Shown here piece after piece: positions 12,101 through 22,109 of a stretch of DNA of 64,000 bases. Source of the stretch: Oenanthe sinensis (lineage: Eukaryota > Streptophyta > Magnoliopsida > Apiales > Apiaceae); assembly GCA_028671895.1 (NCBI GenBank), contig CM053802.1, positions 37,796,201-37,860,200 of the forward strand. The letters run 5' to 3'. Under the pieces are notes generated by a model. That model saw only the letters and a program-made list of their open reading frames with translations, made no database searches and was not told the DNA's origin. The position numbers and the translations under genes were made by a program. Each line of letters starts with the position of its first letter. Position 1 is the first letter of the stretch.

Positions 12101-12978
12101 ACTGGAACTGATTCTTGCACTGGTTCAGGGACCTGATCATCTTCTTGAGGCCCTTGAGGCTCGTCTCTTTCCATGTCCACTACACAACCCTGCATGTATT
12201 CAGTCATTTGAGCAGGTGCTTCGTTGATGTAGTTTCTGTTATTGTTCAAAGTGTTGGCTATCCTGTTTTTCTGTTTCATACACAAAGAGGTAACACTACT
12301 AGTATATAGTAGTTTTTCCTCGTTAGTCGTTAGATCATTAAGGATAAGCTGTAGGAATCGTGGAAAGTAACACTCCACATTAGTGATTTGAAGGTTTCTG
12401 TACTCCACCGATCCCATAACATACAACATCTGATTCAATAATAACCTACCAAAATTTATCCTACAATTATTAGCAACACTGAAGCCTAAAGTTCGATAAA
12501 AAGTTGAAATACTGTGTGTGTTGAACTTTTTGTAAGAGAAACATTACATAAGAGTGTGGAAAAAGAAATTCCATTCCTTAGGTAAATGATGTTTACACCT
12601 TTCACCTGAGTCGTGGAGATTAGGATTATCATAGTTGATAGTCATGAAGAACTGAGTTAATTGTTCGGAATTGGGATAAGGGACTAGATTATTCTCAGGG
12701 AATCTTAAGATACGATTCAAATCTAGCTCCGTCACCCGGATTTCCCGATTAGCAATACTAAATGTAAAAGCCAGTTCATCAACAGCTGAAGAGTTATATG
12801 CAGAACAGTAACAGTCTCGTAGCATATTATGATTTAATATCACGTCTGTTACTAAGGCATACCTCACTCGAGAATATTCGAGTAACACTCGTGCCCAGGC
12901 CCGATAATTAGCAGGAAGGGACTGAATGTCAAACTCGGCAACTAAATTCGTTTTGGTAATAGTAAAAATTCCAACCAT
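9178..12978 (-). pseudogene. Element B third ORF after pol (about 1266 codons, one in-frame stop); function unknown
   Basis: From the ATG at 12976-12978 the frame runs 144 codons to a TAA (12544-12546), then continues in the same frame for 35 codons to an ATG at 12438 and on to 9178. It is therefore best read as one ORF of about 1266 codons with a single nonsense codon. The N-terminal 200 residues form a globular domain also found in element D: compare NYDNPNLHDSGERCKHHLPK with D's NYANPDINLGQVVRKYLRRE. Then comes a long acidic, Ser/Thr/Pro-rich low-complexity region, a probable coiled coil (QRVYNLETTVTEMKSEF, about residues 476-535 after the ATG at 12438), a Lys/Glu-rich linker, and a C-terminal globular region (about 9178-10500) rich in K, E and Y. 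I see no signal peptide or obvious membrane segment. It sits where Sireviruses carry an env-like ORF, but nothing here shows envelope character. A role in particle or nuclear function is possible; none is demonstrated. Confidence 0.75.
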
Positions 12979-14637
12979 TTTTAACTAGTAAAAATTATCG
13001 AAAATTTTAACTTTAAACAATTAATTACGAATTTAATTAGACTCGATAACGAACCGAAAACACTAAAATTCAAAACTCCTCCAAAAATCGTGAAAAAAAT
13101 ATATGCTAAACTAGGAGAGATTTGAACGATGAAACTATTTTTTTGTGATTTTTGGACCTCAAACAAACCCTAGAAAAAATCCCAAAGTTTGAAATACCCG
13201 AAACAAAACTGAAACCAAACGATACAAGGCTGGTATCAAATAATTCGGGATGACTAGATCTACAATTCTATGGGTTTAGATTTTCAAAACTAGTACTAGA
13301 ATGGTAGAAAATGAGGAAAGAAAAATCAATTTTTGCTCGATGGTTAAGAATAGCAGCTAACTATCGAGATGAAATAGAAACTATATATATATATATAAAG
13401 TTAAATGGCGAGTTGACTTTTGTTTTTCAGATTTCATGTTCTGGCCACTTCGATTGTTAACTAGAATATATATATATATATATACTCTGCTGCCTGTTGT
13501 GTACTTAACTGTCGAGTTTTTTTTTTTTTTTTTAAACAACTCGATGGTTAACAAAAATAATAAAATAAAAACTATAGTAACTATCGAGATGTACACTTAC
13601 ATATAATACGTAACTATCGAAAAGTTAATTAATAAAATTAGGCACTTCGACGGTTAGCAAAAAAATAACTATCGAAGCAGATAAAATAATTAACCAGATA
13701 GTAACTATCGAGATGGATAGTTTATTTATTTATTTATTTATTTATTATATATATATTAACCAAAAGACTACTTCGACTGTTATAATATAATATATTTTTT
13801 TATAACTATCGAGTACTGTTTAAAACCACTCCGATGGTTACGAAAAAATATATCTAATTGTAACTGTCGAGAGTTTGCTAATTAAAAAAATAATAATAAA
13901 AAGCATTTAAATACACTTACCAAATAATTTCAAATATTCATAAAATTAATTAAATAGAGATTTCTTAAATTAATGAATTAATATTCCTAAAATAGAAATA
14001 TTAGAACCTTAATTTGGAAATAACTATCGAATTAATAATAATGCAATTTGAAATCCACAAACAGACAATATTAATAATTATAATAATAATACTAATAAAC
14101 ACAGGTGGTTGCTTTAAAATCTTTGGAACCAAAATTTTTTTTTTGTTCCATACTCTGTTACTTTTAAAATTTCCAAAAATTTCAAACCAACCCAATCACA
14201 ATCCAAACGATCATACAAGTATACTATGAATTAACATAATGTCAGTTATGCAAAATAAGATCATGAAAAGTAATTGCTACACATTTTTTCCAGTGAGAAC
14301 CAGTACATTAAATAAGTAAGTCTGTACAACCAATTTCTCACCAAAAAAACACAACCTGTCTGATATAGAATCTCTCAGCCAGATCTCATTGCATTGAAAT
14401 CCACCAATTAATTCTAAACCACAGACTGTTATGCTTCTTGTTAACTACAAACACTTATGTAGCAGTTAACTACTTATGCTATATCGAATAATTGCCACAA
14501 AGCATAACTGGTATACTTATGATAATTAACATTGATATTCATAAGCCCGAGATTATAAGTTAGATTGGAGGTCATAAGTCCTTTGGATATAAAAATTCAA
14601 TAACTTGTGAATCCATACAACTCCTCGCAAACAAAAA
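12979..14637. other. Non-coding spacer between pol and the third ORF of element B
   Basis: About 1.66 kb of AT-rich sequence with no supported gene. It includes TA microsatellites (near 13383-13400 and 13465-13485), a T-run near 13517, and the motif array described separately at 13320-14040. The part from 14041 to 14637 holds nothing I recognise. Sireviruses often have a long non-coding stretch after pol. Confidence 0.7.
13320..14040. repeat. Array of AACTATCGAG-type motifs in both orientations (element B spacer)
   Basis: About 15 copies of TAACTATCGAG, TAACTGTCGAG or their reverse forms (CGATGGTTA, CGACGGTTAG, CGATTGTTAA) are scattered at roughly 30-70 bp intervals. They are variants of the motif that fills the U3 of the same element's LTRs. 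Here, unlike in the LTR, the two orientations are interspersed, so the RNA could form many short stems. Confidence 0.8.
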
Positions 14638-17600
14638 TTAATTTAAATTTAACATCCCTAATTCACTAACCAACCTAGAGAAAGTGGATTCGTCTAGTGG
14701 TTTCGTGAAGATGTCTGCAAGTTGTTGTTCTGTGGGTACAAAATGCAATTCCACAATTCCATTCATGACATGCTCTCGTATAAAGTGATACCTGATATCA
14801 ATGTGCTTGGTTCGTGAGTGCTGAACCGGATTGTTGGTTATAGCTATGGCGCTTGTGTTGTCGCAGAATATTGGAAACTTGTTCAACATAAAGCCATAGT
14901 CTTGGAGTTGGTTTCTCATCCATAGGATCTGAGCACAACAGCTACCTGCTGCGATGTATTCTGCCTCTGCTGTTGAGGTAGACACTGAGTGCTGCTTCTT
15001 GCTATACCATGAGACCAATCTTCTTCCCAAGAATTGACAGCTTCCAGAAGTACTCTTCCTGTCAATCTTACAACCTGCAAAATCCGAGTCTGTATAGCCG
15101 ATTAGGTCAAAACCAGTACCTTTAGGATACCAAATTCCCAAATTTGGAGTACCCTTCAGGTATCTAAAAATTCTTTTGACAGCTATAAGGTGAGACTCTT
15201 TTGGGTTAGCTTGGAACCGTGCACATATACAAGTGGAAAACATAATATCTGGCCTACTTGCAGTTAAGTAAAGTAGAGATCCAATCATACCTCTGTAGCT
15301 TGTGATGTCGATAGATTTACCTGATTTGTCCTCATCAAGCTTTGTGGCAGTTGGTATTGGAGTCTTGGCGGGGGCTGAATCTTCAAGTCCATACTTCTTT
15401 AGAAGATCTCTGATGTACTTTTCCTGGCAAATGAAGATCCCATCTTTCTTCTGACTCACTTGTAGTCCAAGGAAGAAAGTAAGCTCGCCCATCATACTCA
15501 TCTCGTACCTACTCTGCATTAACTTAGCAAATCTCTTGCATAGCTCATCATTAGTAGAACTGAATATAATATCATCAACATACACTTGAACTAATATCAA
15601 TTTATCTTTGTGCATTTTATGAAAGAGAGTCTTATCTATAACACCTCTGATAAAACCATTTTCAATTAAAAATTCAGATAGTGTTTCATACCATGTTCGA
15701 GGCGCCTGCTTGAGTCCATAAAGAGCTTTAAAAAGGAAGTACACAAAGTCCATATGATCTTTGTTCTCGAAACCCGGAGGTTGCTCTACATATACTTCTT
15801 CTTCCAGCTCCCCATTCAGGAATGCACTCTTCACATCCATTTGATAAACTTTAAAGTCTGAATGTGTTGCGAATGCCAAAAACATCCTGATGGCTTCAAG
15901 TCTTGCTACTGGTGCATAGGTCTCGTCATAATCTATTCCTTCTTCTTGAGAATACCCCTTAGCAACCAGTCTGGCCTTGTTCCTCGTAACAATGCCATCT
16001 TCATCCAACTTATTCCTGAATACCCATTTAGTGCCAATAACAGATTTGTCTTTAGGTCTGGGTACCAGTTTCCAAACTTTCTGCCTATCAAATTGATTGA
16101 GTTCATCTTGCATTGCAATCACCCAATCTGGATCTTCTAGAGCATCTTCAACCTTTTTAGGTTCTTCCTCTGATAGAAAACCAGAGTACAGACATTCATT
16201 CTCCGTTGCTCTTCTAGTCTTCACACCACTCTCTGGGTCACCAATGATTAATTCAAAGGGATGATCTCTGTTCCATACCCTCTGTCTAGGCAGATTAGCC
16301 CTTGATGATTGTCCTTCTTCGTAGTTGTGTTGAGAGCGACTAGCTGATCCTTCTTCACCTCCCCCTGAGTTGCTGCCTTCATTATTTGATGATCCACCAG
16401 TTGAGCTAGCAGGTTCAGTAACAGACTGATTTTGAAATACAGACAGTGACTGTGACTGTGTGGTATTACCAACACTTCCACTGCTTTGCTCTGGATTATC
16501 AATCTCCGTGTGATCATGACTACCAGATGCAGCACCAGGTACGTCTTCATCTCCTAAGTAGTATTCTGATAGATTTTCAATTTCCAGAGATTCAGAATTT
16601 TTATCCTTTTGAAGACTTGGGAGTTTGGTGTCGTCAAACGTTACATTAAGGCTTTCAATGACCTTATGAGTTTCAATCACATATACCCTGTACGTCTTAG
16701 ACTCCAGTGAGTAACCAAGGAAAATCCCTTCATCTGCTTTAGCATCAAACTTGCCCAGATGTTCATCTTTCAATACATAGCATTTTCCACCAAACACATG
16801 AAAGTACTTCAGTGATGGCTTTCTGTTGGTCATAATCTCATAGGATGTCTTTTCTAGATCTTTATTAATCAGGGTCCTATTTTGAGTGTAACAAGCTGTG
16901 TTGACTGCTTCTGCCCAAAAGTATGTAGGTAGCTTTGACTGGCTTAGCATTGTCCTTGCTGCTTCAATCAAAGTCCTGTTTTTCCTTTCTACCACTCCAT
17001 TCTGCTGTGGAGTTCTTAGGGCTGAGTATTGTCTTGAAATGCCTCGCTCTGTGCAGAATTCATTTAGAACTGCATTTCTGAATTCAGTTCCATTATCTGA
17101 TATGATCCTCCGCACAGGCAATCCAGCTTCCACCTCAATCTTTTTAATGTGATCGATTACCATTTGAGGTGTTTCATCCTTAGAATGCAAAAACAACACC
17201 CACGTGTACTTGGAGTAGTCGTCGACAATCACTAATGCATATTTCTTCTTTGAAACTGACATGACATTAACCGGTCCAAACAGATCCATATGAATCAACT
17301 GGAGAGGTTCGTTGATGCTTGACATGTCCTTACTTCTATGTGACGCCTTCTTTGACTTACCCTTTTCACATGCTTCACAGAGTCCTTCTTGGTAGAATTC
17401 CATCTGTGGTAACCCTCTCACCAATTCTCTTCTTACTAAAGAATTCATCGCCTTGAAGTTCAGGTGAGATAGTTTTCTGTTCCATAACCAACTCAATTCA
17501 GAGGATGCTCTACTGTAGAAACAATTTGCTTCTCCTCTGCTTGCAGTGTTTAAGTCAGCTACGAACAGATTTCCTTTTCTTACTCCTTTAAGAGCAAGCT

Positions 17601-17946
17601 TTTCATCTTTCCTGTTGGTGATCAGACACTTTTCCTTCCTGAAGTCCACATTATATCCTCTATCTGTAAATTGACTGACGCTCAGCAAGTTGTGCTTCAG
17701 ACCGTCAACAAGAGAGATATTTTCAATGATGACATTTCCAACTTCCAAACTACCATATCCCTTAGTAAAGCCTTTGTTGTCATCTCCAAAGGTTACAACT
17801 GGGCCGGTCTTCTCAACCACATTGGTCAGCAGGGACTTGTCTCCTGTCATGTGCCTTGAACATCCACTATCCAGAATCCACATGACTTTTTCATTAGTAT
17901 CTATGCCCTGCAACCACAAAGTGATTAAGGTTTCTTTGGAACCCAA
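14638..17946 (-). CDS. pol: Element B Pol polyprotein: protease, integrase, reverse transcriptase, RNase H (open, 1102 aa)
   Basis: An uninterrupted Ty1/copia Pol. Aspartic protease: WILDSGCSRHMTGD (DSG at residues 26-28). GAG-pre-integrase/zinc region about 145-200: WNRKLSHLN ... CEACEKGK; the first His of the usual HHCC motif (WHxxLxH) is Asn here. Integrase core D,D,E: HMDLFGPVN, SDNGTEF (about 281), QQNGVVERKNRTL. A Ser/Gly/Gln-rich linker follows (about 460-560). Reverse transcriptase: GTKWVFRNK, KARLVAKGYSQ, YQMDVKSAFLNGELEEEVY, ALYGLKQAPRTWY, catalytic YVDDI (about 788). RNase H: TDSDFAGC (about 952), STAEAEYIAAG, CDNTSAI, KHIDIRYHFIRE. The annotated first Met is only the start of the open frame; Pol homology begins just before the protease, at CAG/GGC (about 17910). 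The gag frame ends in TAA 17 nt before that point, one frame off. The reading frame is intact, but the Asn in the zinc finger may impair integrase. Confidence 0.95.
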   Translation of the reverse strand: MGSKETLITLWLQGIDTNEKVMWILDSGCSRHMTGDKSLLTNVVEKTGPVVTFGDDNKGFTKGYGSLEVGNVIIENISLVDGLKHNLLSVSQFTDRGYNVDFRKEKCLITNRKDEKLALKGVRKGNLFVADLNTASRGEANCFYSRASSELSWLWNRKLSHLNFKAMNSLVRRELVRGLPQMEFYQEGLCEACEKGKSKKASHRSKDMSSINEPLQLIHMDLFGPVNVMSVSKKKYALVIVDDYSKYTWVLFLHSKDETPQMVIDHIKKIEVEAGLPVRRIISDNGTEFRNAVLNEFCTERGISRQYSALRTPQQNGVVERKNRTLIEAARTMLSQSKLPTYFWAEAVNTACYTQNRTLINKDLEKTSYEIMTNRKPSLKYFHVFGGKCYVLKDEHLGKFDAKADEGIFLGYSLESKTYRVYVIETHKVIESLNVTFDDTKLPSLQKDKNSESLEIENLSEYYLGDEDVPGAASGSHDHTEIDNPEQSSGSVGNTTQSQSLSVFQNQSVTEPASSTGGSSNNEGSNSGGGEEGSASRSQHNYEEGQSSRANLPRQRVWNRDHPFELIIGDPESGVKTRRATENECLYSGFLSEEEPKKVEDALEDPDWVIAMQDELNQFDRQKVWKLVPRPKDKSVIGTKWVFRNKLDEDGIVTRNKARLVAKGYSQEEGIDYDETYAPVARLEAIRMFLAFATHSDFKVYQMDVKSAFLNGELEEEVYVEQPPGFENKDHMDFVYFLFKALYGLKQAPRTWYETLSEFLIENGFIRGVIDKTLFHKMHKDKLILVQVYVDDIIFSSTNDELCKRFAKLMQSRYEMSMMGELTFFLGLQVSQKKDGIFICQEKYIRDLLKKYGLEDSAPAKTPIPTATKLDEDKSGKSIDITSYRGMIGSLLYLTASRPDIMFSTCICARFQANPKESHLIAVKRIFRYLKGTPNLGIWYPKGTGFDLIGYTDSDFAGCKIDRKSTSGSCQFLGRRLVSWYSKKQHSVSTSTAEAEYIAAGSCCAQILWMRNQLQDYGFMLNKFPIFCDNTSAIAITNNPVQHSRTKHIDIRYHFIREHVMNGIVELHFVPTEQQLADIFTKPLDESTFSRLVSELGMLNLN

Positions 17947-20471
17947 ACTTGTTTGGGTCCAAGAAATTTAGAGGTTCTTGCAGATGGTGTAATAGGTTCA
18001 GTTTTCACATCTTTAAGTTCTACTTTGACTGAACTCGAATCATGTTCCTTTGCCTTGACAGATTTGTCTTTTGGCTTAGGAGATTGAGTCTCCTTCCTAA
18101 CCTTAGGAGGACTAGCAGTCTTTGCCCTTACCTTTTTCTTATTCATGCTTCTTTCTATGCCTATGCAATTACTAGAAGTAGATGCATTCATCAAATTAAA
18201 ATAAGCATGCATAATATTAAAAGCACATGGCATACATCCAGTAATACCACAAGGCAAATGAAAACTATTCATGCTAAACATGTTCTGCACAACAGAAACA
18301 TCAAATTCTACTTTAACCTTATTACATGCATGACTAAGGTGTCCAGCAGAATTACAATTAGTACACATTTTCCTAGGTGCAGTGGGTGCAGGTGTAGCAG
18401 AATTAGCAATTTTAACACCTACTTTTCCATTCCTATTACTCTTTGACTTGTTCTTGTTACCACCTAATTCAATTTTAGCATATTCAGTTTTAACTGGCTC
18501 ATTAGGTGTAACTTCTTCTACATTATTTTCCTCAACTTCTTTCTCTTTTAACTTATCCTCAACAAGCATTTCTTGTTTCCATACGATAGTATCTTCGTCT
18601 AAGGGTTCTGAGAGTGGGAGCTTAAAGATAGGATTACTACTTTTCTTAATGACAAAAGGAACATTTTCATTTTCTAATAAAACAGTACTAGAAGCATTGA
18701 AAGTTATATTCCTTTTATCCTTTTTCTTATTCCTTTTATGTTCATCGTAGTTAAAGCCTATACATGTCTTATTATCTAAGCTCTGCTTATCCATTATGTC
18801 TTTAGCAATATTAGCTGAGTTCTTAAAAGCTTCCAATTTTAACTCTAGCTCAGAAATCTTAGCCATAAGTGCTGTCTCAACCTCTGCATTACAGATAACC
18901 TTATTCTCTAAATATTCATTTATTTCCTTAAGGTTATTAACTGTGATTCCTACAAGCTCTAGTTGTTCCTTTCCAGATTCTAGCTTTTTAATCTTCGCAA
19001 CTAGTCTAGCATTTTCTGCTTCAGAAGCTAGCATGCTTGTATGAATGTTAAACATCTCTATACTCAAGTCATTAACAGTATTTTTATATTCAGATAGAGA
19101 CATATCTACAGTGGTGAGAATAGGTACCTGTGCTGATGATGGAGATTCTTCTGAAGTGTCTGCCATTAATGCAAGATTTCCATATTCTTCTTCTTCAGAA
19201 TCTGTGTCATCCCAGCTTCTACCTTCAACAATGTAAGCCTTGCCTTGTTGTTTTGCAACCAAAGCATCCAATCTCTGTTTCAACTTCTCATTCTCCCTTT
19301 TCAACTCATCATAGCTCTTCTTCTCGTAGGAACTCTTCTTCTCATAAACCTTATTGTCTTTTGCTTGTCTCGATTTCTTACATTCAGTGGCGAAATGCCC
19401 TAGTTCATTGCAGTTGTAGCACCGGAACTTACTACGGTCTACCATGTTTGACTTGTAACCACCTCTTGAGTTGGATCCCGAAAATGATCCTGTCTTCTAA
19501 AATCTGCTACCAAAACTTTTCTTGTACTTGGGATTCCTTCTGAATCTTATATGCTTGAAACGCCCTGCCAAGTACGCCATAGATTTGTCTTCCATCTCAT
19601 CAAGCTCTTCCAATGTATAAAAATCATCTTCCTCTTCAACTTGTGATTCTGTAGCCATTTCAGCTTCAATGATCAATTCTCCACCAATCTTGGTTTCAGC
19701 AACCTTTGCTTCAGAAGTCTTCACTTCATCTGCCACAAGAGCTGTGGTCTTCATTAGTGCTGCACTCTTACTGTCCACTGAGCCGGAACCATAGATAATC
19801 AACCTCTGTTCTTGTTCCATTTCATAAGTCTTCAATTTTCCATATAGCTTTTCAAGGGGCATGACATTGAAGTTGTCCCTTTCTCTAATTGAAGAAACTT
19901 TATGCTCAACATGACGTGGAAGAGTCAACATAAACTTCCTGTTCGTTTCCCTTAATGGATATTTCTTCCCCTGGATACTCAATTCATTTAACAATTTATT
20001 ATATCGCTCAAAGACTTGAGTGATTGTTTCTCCAGGAGTAGATTTGAACGCTTCATATCTTGATGTCAATATATCCAACCGGTTCTCTTTCACTTCTTCT
20101 GTTCCTTCCATAATCAGTTCGATGGTTTCCCACATGTGCTTTCCAGATATACAATTTAGAATTTGATGGCACATGTCTTCATCCATTGAGTCAACAATAA
20201 TCAACTGAAGGCCTGTGTCCAATGCAACAATTTCTTTCTCTGTATCAGTGAACTCTGTAGGATCCTTTGGAGTAGACCTTTGAGGAACTCTTACTCTGTC
20301 CACTATAGATTCAGGAATCATCTTCATTGGTACAAACGGTCCGTTCTCTAAGATACCCATGTACAACAGATTTGCAGCCTTAATAAACAGGGTCATCTTC
20401 TTTTTCCAGAGATTATAATTCACTCTATCAAACTGAGGAACCTTAATACTTCCTACTTTCTGAGAACTCAT
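17925..20471 (-). pseudogene. gag: Element B Gag with two zinc knuckles (one in-frame TAG)
   Basis: A frame of about 848 codons from the ATG at 20469-20471 (MSSQKVGSIKVPQFDRVNYN), broken once by TAG at 19497-19499 and then continuing in frame through the ATG at 19445. Element C has RFQ where B has RF-stop, so a CAG-to-TAG change is likely. The N-terminal Gag domain (MTLFIKAANLLYMGIL, MWETIELIMEGTEEVKENRL, VFERYNKLLNELSI) is followed by zinc knuckle 1 CYNCNELGHFATEC (near 19380-19425), a long coiled-coil-prone stretch, knuckle 2 CTNCNSAGHLSHAC (near 18330-18372), a Cys-rich segment CGITGCMPCAFNIMHAYF, and a basic, Pro-rich tail ending VWVPKKP. The long C-terminal extension fits Sirevirus Gags, some of which are reported to bind dynein light chain LC8; I do not identify an LC8 site here. 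The primer site lies about 140 bp upstream. Confidence 0.9.
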
Positions 20472-20612
20472 GATATTGAACTTTTCAAAATTATTTAAAG
20501 TTCAAAAAATTTCTGAGTGAAATATTTTGAAAATTAAAAAATTCACGAAAAATTCCAGAAGCTTAATACTGAAGTCCGAACAATAGATCCTGATTTGTAA
20601 ACTCAATCAGTA

Positions 20613-20626
20613 AGCTCTGATACCAA
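20613..20626 (-). promoter_or_regulatory. Primer binding site of element B
   Basis: The minus strand reads CTAACA-ATTGGTATCAGAGCTTA after the 5' LTR. TGGTATCAGAGC matches the initiator tRNA-Met 3' end. About 140 bp of leader separates it from the gag ATG. Confidence 0.88.
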
Positions 20627-20627
20627 T

Positions 20628-22109
20628 TGTTAGTCACAAATATCGTAGAAGGGGGGTTGAATACGATATTGTCCAATTTATAAATTATTCACGGAATGGT
20701 TCTTTATGGACTTTATACAGTTCGAACAGTTATATAATCAAACAGTTGGTGAGCAATAACATAACAACAGTTCATTCGGGGAATATATCGTTTTATTAAT
20801 ATAAACCACGAAGGTGCTACACAAATCTAATCCGTAGATTAGCTTCAACTGATTCACTAGTACAGTTACAATACAACAATAACAATCAATACGAACAATA
20901 AATATGACACTAGCTCAAACAACGTTAATGGCTTCTCTGTGTCTCTCTTCTTTGCTCTGTATTTTTTCTATCTGTAACTGAATGAAAATGTGTGTTCGTG
21001 AATGAATTACAAAGGCTTGGCTTTGCTGCTTTATTGTGTAGGCTTTTTCAATCTTCTACGTGGCCTTCTGAGAACCAAGTAAATAGATTGCTTCTCACTT
21101 CTTGAATTAACAACCGTCGAGACTAAAATAAATCACTTAAAACAATTCTGCTCAAAGATATCAAAGATATGTGGCATGCTGTGGCTAGCTGTAGATTAAA
21201 CAATCTTAAACCCTCAACTATCGAAGTGCCATAACTATCGAGTGACTTAACCGTCGATGGAATAAATAATCTGGATATTTATCTGAGTCCCTTAACTATC
21301 GAGATGCTGTAACCGTCGAGTGAAATGGACGAAACAGTCAAACCCAACTATCAGTTATAACTATCGACTCAAATGAATTATTAAAACCATAACCGTCGAG
21401 TGAAATGGAATTAATAATACATCCAAAATGGTAACCGTCGAGTGATTTGCTAACCGTCGGTAAATAAGACGAAATAGCCAAACAGGAGACCCAACCGTCG
21501 GTAAATAAGACAAAACAGTCAAACAGCTAAACGGTAGTTCACCTTAGCCATTTTTCCAACGATTCAAAGCTCTGCAATATTTTCTTTCACTGCAACCAAG
21601 TTAATAAATTTACCTTTACTACTTGAACTTGATTTTCTCTGAGCTTTAGCACACAACGATTATACAGCCAATTCTTTTCTAACATAGATGCGGTTCTCAA
21701 TTCCTTTTGTGCTGACATTTAGTGCAACTGGTCTGGTTCACAAACGACTAACACGAACTTGATCTTCACATCTTCTTGACTATTCAATTGGTCCTGTTTC
21801 TCTAGCTGTTAAGAAGTGCTTCTATAATTCACTGGAATCCCTTGACTTCTCTACTGTAAAACCTCTGACATCTTCTGAACCTCTGAAACACTACATCTTT
21901 ATTCTTCACTGAGGCTTGAACATGTTAATGAACTTCTTTCAGTGATCTTCAATGTCTTCAAAGCTTCCTCTAATATCTTGGTCTTTTGTATTCAACTTAT
22001 AAACGATTCGCAGTTGATTCCGTGCTTCATTTTAATATAAGTTACCGACCATCTGTGTTGAGTTAGTTTCCTCGGTTACATGTTACGTTACGTTACATTA
22101 TGCTTTACA
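20628..22109 (-). repeat. 5' LTR of element B (1482 bp)
   Basis: It begins TGTTAGTCACAAAT and ends GCTTTACA on the plus strand. It matches 7448-8973 except for roughly a dozen substitutions and loss of 45 bp between two ACCGTCGAGAC copies near 21117. U3 contains the AACCGTCGAG array (about 21110-21500). The TSD TGGCC follows at 22110-22114. Confidence 0.95.

Larger units (their letters stand above)
7448..22109 (-). mobile_element. Element B: complete 14.7 kb Sirevirus-like Ty1/copia retrotransposon nested in element A
   Basis: Two LTRs (7448-8973 and 20628-22109) flank gag, pol and a third ORF, all on the minus strand. The 5-bp target duplication TGGCC is at 7443-7447 and 22110-22114. The insertion splits the integrase region of element A. 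The LTR copies differ by roughly a dozen substitutions plus one 45-bp indel by eye, i.e. about 1%, so the insertion is young compared with A. Sirevirus-like traits are a long Gag with two zinc knuckles, a DSGCSRHM protease motif, an AGGGGGAGAT polypurine tract and a large ORF after pol. One stop in gag and one in the third ORF suggest the copy is no longer autonomous, although pol is open. Confidence 0.95.

Noticed and set aside
9178..12978. Third ORF of B as a retroviral envelope gene
   Set aside because: No signal peptide, no clear transmembrane segment and no furin-like or fusion segment could be seen. Only its position resembles env.
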